A DNA stretch of 11,542 nucleotides from Gammaproteobacteria bacterium (lineage in GTDB: Bacteria; Pseudomonadota; Gammaproteobacteria; SZUA-152), in NCBI GenBank assembly GCA_030613605.1, contig JAUWLO010000043.1:1-11542 (forward strand), written 5' to 3'. Within the stretch, counting starts at the first letter, position 1, and each line of letters starts with the position of its first letter. Below are positions 6,283-11,542 of this stretch, piece by piece. Under the pieces are notes generated by a model that was not told the origin of the DNA, made no database searches, and was given only the letters and a program-made list of their open reading frames with translations. The position numbers were made by a program, and so were the translations under genes.

Positions 6283-6948
6283 CTAAGAAGTACGTATCTT
6301 CCCGTCATCAACGTTGATTATTCGTTGTGCATATTTCGCAATTTCATTTTCATGCGTAACCATAACGATGGTTTTCCCGGCCGCCTGTAGCTGCTGAAAT
6401 ATTTTCATTATTTCATGGCTTGATTTTGAGTCCAGAGCACCTGTCGGCTCATCGGCAATTATAATATCGGGATCGTTGACTATTGCTCTTGCAATAGCCA
6501 CTCGTTGTTGCTGCCCACCAGAAAGATGAGCGGGTATATGATGCGCCCGATCTTCAAGGCCTACTATTTTTAGTGCGGCCAATGCACGATTGTTGCGCAC
6601 CTCCTGATTCACCCCTGCGTAAACCATTGGTAATTCAACATTTCGTTTTGCATCAATTCTGGGGATAAGATTAAACGACTGGAATACAAATCCAAGCGAG
6701 CGATTACGAATAGTGGCCAACTCATCTTCATTGGCCATCATTACAGATTCGCCGTTAAACAGATAATCTCCGCTGTCTGCCGTGTCTAGACAACCAAGGA
6801 TGTTGAGCAATGTTGATTTCCCGGAACCAGACGGCCCCATAATTGCGACAAATTCGCCTGATTCTATTCCAAGCGAAACATCATGAAGTACATTAACACG
6901 GGAATTACCACGTTGATAAGATTTAAATACGTTGCAAAGCTGAATCAT
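6283..6948 (-). CDS. ABC exporter ATPase, MacB/LolD type
   Basis: The 221-residue nucleotide-binding protein has every expected motif: Walker A GPSGSGKST at 38-46, Q-loop glutamine Q90 in FVFQSFNLI, signature LSGGQQQ at 142-148, Walker B IIIADEP at 162-168, D-loop ALD at 171-173, and the switch histidine H199. It would dimerise on the cytoplasmic side of the MacB-like permease encoded 12 bp downstream and supply ATP-driven force. It follows the membrane-fusion-protein gene by 18 bp, and no strong Shine-Dalgarno precedes the ATG, so translation is probably coupled. The arrangement of separate ATPase and permease genes is common among MacB-type operons outside E. coli, where the two are fused. 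LolD and antimicrobial-peptide exporters share this family, but the membrane-fusion partner favours a tripartite-type exporter. Confidence 0.93.
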   Translation of the reverse strand: MIQLCNVFKSYQRGNSRVNVLHDVSLGIESGEFVAIMGPSGSGKSTLLNILGCLDTADSGDYLFNGESVMMANEDELATIRNRSLGFVFQSFNLIPRIDAKRNVELPMVYAGVNQEVRNNRALAALKIVGLEDRAHHIPAHLSGGQQQRVAIARAIVNDPDIIIADEPTGALDSKSSHEIMKIFQQLQAAGKTIVMVTHENEIAKYAQRIINVDDGKIRTS

Positions 6949-6966
6949 GCAACATCATGATAATAA

Positions 6967-9291
6967 TTAATGGTTAATTGTGGCTGGGTAGACCTTGTCA
7001 CCATTCTGTAAAAACTGCCCCTTTGAAAGTATGACCAACTCACCATCATTCAGCCCTTGTTTTATTTCCACCATTGAAAAATCTTCAATTCCTGTTTCTA
7101 CTGGCTTCAAGTTCACCTGCCCCCCGCTTAGTACTGCAACAAGCGTCTGCCCATCGCGATTAATAAGCGCCTCAAAAGGAACCTTTAGTGTATTCGGATT
7201 CCAGGCGGTGCGGATATCAGCATCAACTTGCTGCCCGAACCGTAATGATGGAGCATCATTACCTAAGCTTATGTAGACTTTAACCGAATTCGAGTTTCTA
7301 TCGTTATTCGCAGCAGTACCCAGGCGCGAAACAGACTCTTGCCATTCAAGGCCAGGAAATGCATCAGTGGATACGGCAACAACCTGCCCAACATCAATTG
7401 CCACACTATCCGCAGCATCAACACGCACTTCAATTTCACGTCGAGACTCATCAACAAGAGTAAACAATGCTTCAGAGGGCCCCACCCATTGCCCAACTTC
7501 GGCAAATCTGGCGGTAATTGTACCTGAGAATGGTGCCGTGATCTGTTGTTTACTCAGATCCAAATTGGCGCTATGTGCCTCTTCTACAGCAATACCGGCC
7601 TGGGAACGTGCGGAACTTAAATCAACTTCAGCATCTTCTACGAAACGACGCGCCACCGCGCCTTTTTTATAGGCCTTACGTAAACGACTCAGCGTGCGTC
7701 TTGCAAGTACAACTCCCTCCCGAGCATCCGCCAAATTTGCTTTCGCCCGATTATGGCGGCTAATTAGCTCTCTATCATCGAGTTTTGCCAGCACTTGCCC
7801 AGCTTTAACCCTGTCCCCTTCTTTTACAAGTATTTTTACAGTGCGCCCAGTATGTGCGGAAGTGATATTAACTCGTTGCTTACTGAGAACCCGTCCAGGA
7901 ACGGTTATTGACTGAAAAATCTCGCCCGTTTCTACTAGTGCCGTTTCAACAGGCTGCCCTTGATCAAACAATATGTTCCAGGCCATTAAAACCACAAAAA
8001 TACCTATCCCGGCCACAACAATTCTTTTAATAAGATTTCGCACACCCACTAGCTCAACCAATGAACCGAATGCTCCCAGGACACCCGAATCACTCAATAA
8101 ACCCGTTCGCTCTCTAACAACTAAAGCATGTTTATCCATTTCATGCAGGATATTTTCATTGTCTGCAGAGATATCTGTCGTGCTATTTTGATAATTAACT
8201 GATTCAGGAGGCTCACTGATGACCTCTTCTTTTATTTCATCATTACCCGATGTATCAATGATGACCGCCTCTTCTTTAATCTCATCATCATTATTAGACG
8301 CATCAATGATGGCCTCTTTCTCTTTAATCCCATCATCATGAGGAGGTGTATCAATATTAATTTCATTATCATGAGGCGCATCAATCGTATGAGTGCCTTT
8401 ATTTTTTATCTCCATCTCGAGATTATTTTTCATAATCTCCGCAGCCTTGAGCTCTTCTATAAGTTTTTGCTGTTTTAAAACAGCGCGCTCAAGAAGAGAT
8501 TCGTTTTCACCCGCCCCCCCAACATCATCATTGACTGGTTCTGGTTTCGAGGCATTCTGTATATTGATTTTCTCTACATCATCACCATCTTTAGACACAC
8601 TGTCCTCGGGAGGCGAGGCTGTGTCCAGAACCGGAATATCAGACGCTGGTTCCGGCTGACTTACATCAGGGGATGCCGCGCCGCCAGCCGTTCCTTTATC
8701 TGGTGAGGAAGAAACTGATGCAGCAGAAGGATTTGTTTCATCTACGGGTGAAATCTGCTTTTGAACAGGGCGTTGCACTGCAGAAAGCGAAACAACGTTG
8801 TCACGATCCCGATCATGTTGCTGCTCAACCACTCTGAGCTCTGGTTTATTATCTGGCAATAAACGACGGATGTGGCCATCGAGTTCTTCAGCATCAACAG
8901 GTTTACTCATCACCTGATTAGCACCTGCATCATATACATCCACAAGCACACGGGGATCTGAGGCACCGGTAATAACGATAACGGGTAAAGAACTTAGCTT
9001 GGGGTGTCCGCTTTGGCGGAGCGTACGGATAAGGTCATCGCCATCCATCCCCTTGGATGAAACCTTCAAGTCTGTCAACAGCAGATCATAGTCTTCCTGT
9101 ATTAAGGCAACAAAAGCGGGTTCCGCTGATTGGAAATAATCAACCTGATAACCATAGGGTTGCAAAAGTTTGCGTACGACATAAGCAGACGTACGACTAT
9201 CATCGACGTAACACAGACGGGCCGTGACAGCTGCTGATTTGGCACCTGATGCACGACCATCGAGTTCATCCCTTGAACCTTTATCACTCAT
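6967..9291 (-). CDS. Receiver domain fused through an acidic linker and TM helix to a MacA/HlyD-type membrane-fusion protein
   Basis: The product has 774 residues, about twice the usual size of a membrane-fusion protein. Residues 25-146 form a complete CheY-like receiver: acidic pair D30/D31, phosphoacceptor D74 in LLLTDLK, T108 in VITGAS, and K130 in MSKP. A Pro/Ser/Asp/Glu-rich linker follows (about 150-415), with a short coiled coil at about 265-295 and acidic repeats at 301-358. One TM helix lies at about 421-442. The periplasmic part has lipoyl halves near 475-505 and 580-612, a helical hairpin at about 507-580, a beta-barrel at about 613-692 and a membrane-proximal domain to the end. 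The hairpin tip reads AVAR (545-548), where MacA-type RLS/T motifs have Ser or Thr, so TolC docking is uncertain. The ATG has AGGGGG 8 bases upstream. It is the first gene of the exporter operon. The likely inference is that phosphorylation in the cytoplasm tunes the exporter or its placement. Confidence 0.88.
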   Translation of the reverse strand: MSDKGSRDELDGRASGAKSAAVTARLCYVDDSRTSAYVVRKLLQPYGYQVDYFQSAEPAFVALIQEDYDLLLTDLKVSSKGMDGDDLIRTLRQSGHPKLSSLPVIVITGASDPRVLVDVYDAGANQVMSKPVDAEELDGHIRRLLPDNKPELRVVEQQHDRDRDNVVSLSAVQRPVQKQISPVDETNPSAASVSSSPDKGTAGGAASPDVSQPEPASDIPVLDTASPPEDSVSKDGDDVEKINIQNASKPEPVNDDVGGAGENESLLERAVLKQQKLIEELKAAEIMKNNLEMEIKNKGTHTIDAPHDNEINIDTPPHDDGIKEKEAIIDASNNDDEIKEEAVIIDTSGNDEIKEEVISEPPESVNYQNSTTDISADNENILHEMDKHALVVRERTGLLSDSGVLGAFGSLVELVGVRNLIKRIVVAGIGIFVVLMAWNILFDQGQPVETALVETGEIFQSITVPGRVLSKQRVNITSAHTGRTVKILVKEGDRVKAGQVLAKLDDRELISRHNRAKANLADAREGVVLARRTLSRLRKAYKKGAVARRFVEDAEVDLSSARSQAGIAVEEAHSANLDLSKQQITAPFSGTITARFAEVGQWVGPSEALFTLVDESRREIEVRVDAADSVAIDVGQVVAVSTDAFPGLEWQESVSRLGTAANNDRNSNSVKVYISLGNDAPSLRFGQQVDADIRTAWNPNTLKVPFEALINRDGQTLVAVLSGGQVNLKPVETGIEDFSMVEIKQGLNDGELVILSKGQFLQNGDKVYPATINH
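8218..8391 (-). repeat. Degenerate in-frame acidic repeats within the receiver-MFP linker
   Basis: Codons 301-358 of the fusion gene repeat a unit of about 16 residues, clearest at 319-334 (DDGIKEKEAIIDASNN) and 335-350 (DDEIKEEAVIIDTSGN). A shorter last copy, DEIKEEVI, lies at 351-358, and looser copies at 301-318 share I-D-[AT]-P. The DNA copies have diverged. The stretch probably serves as a flexible acidic spacer whose length can change by unequal recombination. Confidence 0.65.
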
Positions 9292-9700
9292 TTGTACAGC
9301 CCCCTAACCAAATAACCAGACTTTGCATCCTCAATCTCTGATTAACAAAATCCTTTAATCATCTGTTTTTATACAACAATTTTGTCCCTGCCTCCAGTTC
9401 CAAAGAACGCTAAAGGCAGCTCCCCTTATCCGACGCTACTATATGATTCCCACCCAGCCATGTAAACTCGCGAAGCCTGTTTATTGGCAGTGAAAAGGAC
9501 ACATATATCTATAAATCACTTTATATATATGCCATTACTTATTGTTTAATATAGAATATATAAAGAATATATCAGGAACACACCCCCCCAACTTTGCCAT
9601 TGTCGAAAATCTAAACCTCTGGAATAAGCCGCTAAAAATAAGGCCGCTTTCCAAATTATCCAATTAACATCGCATGAAGCGCGACGAAGAGACAGGAGCT

Positions 9701-9736
9701 CCTGAGACCAAAAAACCTACAATCAGGGGTTTCAGG
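9701..9736 (+). other. RNA hairpin candidate in the leader of the small membrane ORF
   Basis: CCTGAGACC (9701-9709) can pair with GGTTTCAGG (9728-9736) as nine base pairs including one G-U. The 18-base loop contains a second TCAGG (9723-9727) that could compete for CCTGA. No T-tract follows, so it does not look like a terminator. The alternative pairing hints at a switchable leader, but this is speculative. Confidence 0.4.
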
Positions 9737-9858
9737 CAACAAAAATCGTAGAGTGCAAAAGCCACCTCATTTGAGCAAAAACCGGAGACATTAGGCCCCA
9801 CACACCAGAGGGAAAAACAAAATAAACTCTCCAGAAGTCGACACCTGGCTCTTGTCCA

Positions 9859-9877
9859 TAGGGCAAACTTAGGGCAA
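9859..9877 (+). repeat. Short direct repeat TAGGGCAA, 11-bp period
   Basis: Two identical 8-bp copies begin 11 bases apart, about one helical turn, 41 bases before the start codon of the small ORF. The spacing suits two regulator half-sites on one face of the DNA. TTAGGG here and TAAAAA 16 bases on could be a poor promoter. No regulator can be assigned. Confidence 0.35.
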
Positions 9878-9917
9878 CATTGCGGTCAAATAAAAATAAA
9901 TTCTCGGGGGATTTCCA

Positions 9918-10034
9918 ATGATTGATTTTTTAACGTACATGGTCGCAACCGTTGGCACTATCGCTGGCGCTCTGCTTATCTTTGTTGTATTTCAAATATA
10001 CAGCTCCAACAGCCCGTATAGAAATGACGACTAG
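9918..10034 (+). CDS. Small single-pass membrane protein, 38 residues
   Basis: An ATG at 9918 is preceded by GGGGGA with a 6-base spacer and opens 38 codons to the TAG at 10032. The product has a short N-terminus, a hydrophobic helix at about residues 8-29 (AGALLIFVVFQIY near its end), and a polar tail ending PYRNDD. Length, composition and ribosome binding site are all typical of real small membrane proteins. I do not recognise a family. It converges on phoQ, with only 19 bp between stops. Small membrane peptides such as MgrB regulate PhoQ in enterobacteria, but no MgrB-like sequence, including its periplasmic cysteines, is seen, so a similar role is only a guess from position. Confidence 0.6.
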   Translation: MIDFLTYMVATVGTIAGALLIFVVFQIYSSNSPYRNDD

Positions 10035-10038
10035 CTAT

Positions 10039-10063
10039 AAAAAGAAAGTACTACTAGCTTTCT
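10039..10063 (-). terminator. Probable terminator of phoQ
   Basis: On the minus strand AGAAAG and CTTTCT form a 6-bp stem around a 9-base loop, followed at once by a run of T residues. The upstream arm overlaps the last codons of phoQ. On the plus strand the same stem has no T-run, so it probably serves only leftward transcripts. The stem is weak because only two of its pairs are G-C. Confidence 0.4.
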
Positions 10064-11460
10064 AATGGCTTTGATTCCATCACCTGACGATCCTGTTCCT
10101 GGTTACCTGGTAATTTTACAGTAATTTTTGCTCCACCTAGTTTGCTGGCTCCAATTTCCAGCGTGCCCCCGTAGACCTGAACAATATCATTTACAATAGA
10201 TAAACCTATGCCGTGCCCGGCAATTTCATTGTCCGCACGATGGCCGCGCCGCGTAACGTATCGCACCATTTCTGGTGGCACACCAGGACCATCGTCATCC
10301 ACCTGGATGAGCAAACCCCACTGCCCCGCCTGAGAACCTGCACTATTTTCGGCGGCCACCTGAATCTCCTGCTGACACCACTTAAAAGCGTTATCCGCAA
10401 GGTTTCCTATAATCTCCATAAAGTCGCCTTCATCTCCATGAAACTCGATCATTTCTGCAACTGTACATTTTGATTGAACATTTTTGTCTGCATATACTTT
10501 TTGTAAACTGCTTAAGACTTTATTGATTAAATCGTTCACTGGAACAGGTGCCGCCAGTGCAGTTCTTCCCGAGGCCGCAGCGCGCTGTAATTGATAGCCT
10601 GTTATCTGGTTCATTCTCTCAACCTGTTCTTCTACTACAGAGGATAAACTCTCAGCTCCATCGCGACTTTCTACAGCGTTCTGTAAAATAGCGAGGGGAG
10701 TTTTCAAACTATGCGCAAGATCACCAAGATTTTTTCGGTATCTCTCCAGATGTTCCTGCTGATGAGATAACAATGCATTCACATTGCCAGTAAGACCATT
10801 CAGCTCAGCCGGGTATTCACCTTGTAGTCGTGACTGTGATCCTGCTTCAATAGCGGAAAGCTCATTCGCTGCACGCTTTAAAGGTGACAGACCCCAGCGC
10901 AGTATTGTTCCCTGTACGGCCAATAAAATGATAGCGACACTGCCCAGCAACACCCACAAACTCTGTCGAAATGACGCGATACCTGCATTGAATTCAACAA
11001 GGTCATAGATAATGGTAAAGGTATAAGCCTGTTCAGGATCTGTAGCATCGCTCCAGCCAACACCATAGCTAAATGAATATAATTCGCGCTGTGATTGACT
11101 AATAATTCGCTTGCTAACTGTTTGTGTTCTGGATAATTTCAGCGGATGTGGAATCTCCATCCCAACCATTGATGCTGATTGCCATTTCCAGTCTCGATAA
11201 TTACTGGTTATTTGAGCAAACAATCCTGAGCTGGGATCAGAAAAACGAGAGTCAGGCACATCAACAGGCATTTTCAGGTTACCGCCTGCATCCAGATCCG
11301 CGACTGCAATCAACTCATAAACATGTCCTTGCAATCGGTCTGATAAGGCTTGCTCTGCATCTTCACGATAAATTTTATCAAGCGCCACTCCTGCCAAACC
11401 GAAGAAACTGGATAGAATAGCGCTTGCGGCTATCAAAACCCGTTGGTTGAGTGATAACAC
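10054..11460 (-). CDS. phoQ: PhoQ-family sensor histidine kinase
   Basis: The 468-residue inner-membrane kinase has TM1 at about 8-28, a periplasmic sensor at about 29-165, TM2 at about 166-187, and a HAMP region to about 240. The H-box GDLAHSLKTPLAILQ carries H250 and matches PhoQ kinases, whose box differs from the usual HELRTP. The N-box NLADNAFKW is at 353-361, G1 DDDGPGV at 388-394 and G2 GHGIGLSI at 415-422, so the catalytic domain is complete. The start is GTG at 11460, sharing one base with the phoP TAG (TAGTG), which implies translational coupling. In enterobacteria PhoQ senses low Mg2+, antimicrobial peptides and acid. The sensor domain here has few of the clustered acidic residues of that type, so the signal is uncertain. 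It would phosphorylate the upstream PhoP-like regulator. Confidence 0.88.
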   Translation of the reverse strand: MLSLNQRVLIAASAILSSFFGLAGVALDKIYREDAEQALSDRLQGHVYELIAVADLDAGGNLKMPVDVPDSRFSDPSSGLFAQITSNYRDWKWQSASMVGMEIPHPLKLSRTQTVSKRIISQSQRELYSFSYGVGWSDATDPEQAYTFTIIYDLVEFNAGIASFRQSLWVLLGSVAIILLAVQGTILRWGLSPLKRAANELSAIEAGSQSRLQGEYPAELNGLTGNVNALLSHQQEHLERYRKNLGDLAHSLKTPLAILQNAVESRDGAESLSSVVEEQVERMNQITGYQLQRAAASGRTALAAPVPVNDLINKVLSSLQKVYADKNVQSKCTVAEMIEFHGDEGDFMEIIGNLADNAFKWCQQEIQVAAENSAGSQAGQWGLLIQVDDDGPGVPPEMVRYVTRRGHRADNEIAGHGIGLSIVNDIVQVYGGTLEIGASKLGGAKITVKLPGNQEQDRQVMESKPLES

Positions 11461-11542
11461 TAGTGCTGTTCCTGTTTTTCATTCTGCTTCTCTTCCCGTT
11501 TTAGCGCGAACCGATAACCCCGACCACGCAACGTTTCAATAA
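11460..11542 (-). CDS. phoP: PhoP-like OmpR-family response regulator, C-terminal end only
   Basis: Only the last 27 codons lie in the window. They read IETLRGRGYRFALKR, then a Lys/Glu/Gln-rich tail, ending in TAG at 11460-11462. The RGRGYRF segment is the recognisable end of the winged-helix DNA-binding domain of OmpR/PhoB-family regulators, where the wing hairpin precedes the C-terminus. The stop shares a base with the phoQ GTG start, so the two form an operon in the usual order, regulator first. The name PhoP rests mainly on the PhoQ identity of its partner, because the receiver and recognition helix are outside the window. Confidence 0.8.
   Translation of the reverse strand, partial: IETLRGRGYRFALKREEKQNEKQEQH

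Larger units (their letters stand above)
9292..9917. other. Gene-free intergenic region between the exporter operon and the small membrane ORF
   Basis: This 626-bp stretch holds no ORF I can support. From the left it contains the leader of the exporter operon (minus strand), in which I could not place a convincing promoter. Next is a very AT-rich tract at about 9500-9580 made of TATA-like runs. Then comes a hairpin at 9701-9736. Last is a direct repeat of TAGGGCAA at 9859-9866 and 9870-9877, just before the small ORF. Divergent transcription must start here, leftward for the exporter and rightward for the small ORF. A small RNA is possible but not demonstrated. Confidence 0.6.

Noticed and set aside
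9479..9548. PhoP-box half-sites TGTTTA at 9479 and 9543
   Set aside because: A PhoP box needs two direct copies spaced 11 bases start to start. These are 64 bases apart and single.
9674..9751. 25-codon ORF beginning ATGAAGCGC
   Set aside because: No ribosome binding site, no hydrophobic or domain-like pattern, and it overlaps the predicted hairpin.

Overview
The window looks like chromosome from a polar-flagellum-lineage gammaproteobacterium. The evidence is an HflD C-terminus, a FleQ/FlrA-type master flagellar regulator, and a PhoP/PhoQ pair with the gammaproteobacterial PhoQ H-box. Base composition is moderate and somewhat AT-rich between genes. I cannot name the genus. Apart from the hflD end and one 38-codon ORF, every gene runs on the minus strand. 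No rRNA, tRNA, CRISPR or insertion sequence was seen.

Layout from left to right. (1) Positions 1-268 (+) hold the 3' end of hflD, convergent with fliG. (2) Positions 316-4914 (-) form a small flagellar-like block, in transcription order: an atypical PilZ-like protein, a FleQ-type sigma-54 activator, then fliF and fliG overlapping by 11 bp. A very good sigma-54 promoter lies between fleQ and fliF. The block stops at fliG: fliE, fliH, fliI and fliJ are absent. (3) Positions 5023-9291 (-) form a three-gene ABC exporter operon of MacA/MacB type. Its first gene is an unusual fusion of a CheY-like receiver, a long acidic linker, a transmembrane helix and a periplasmic membrane-fusion protein. (4) Positions 9292-9917 are a 626-bp gene-free, partly very AT-rich region, followed by a 38-codon single-pass membrane protein ORF (+). 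(5) Positions 10054-11542 (-) hold phoQ and the C-terminal end of phoP.

The most unusual feature is the FliF-FliG pair. FliF has both transmembrane helices, the RBM3 region and the FliG-binding tail. It lacks the whole RBM1/RBM2 (YscJ-like) periplasmic region that normally follows the first helix and surrounds the type III export gate. The reading frame is open, the gene has a clean Shine-Dalgarno and a sigma-54 promoter, and FliG looks intact, including its charged C-terminal motor helix. This pattern suggests an in-frame, maintained reduction rather than decay. My inference is a stripped FliF/FliG ring or scaffold without an export apparatus, controlled by FleQ and possibly by c-di-GMP. The receiver-membrane-fusion-protein hybrid is the second candidate for something undescribed: it would link a cytoplasmic phosphorylation signal to a periplasmic exporter component in one polypeptide.
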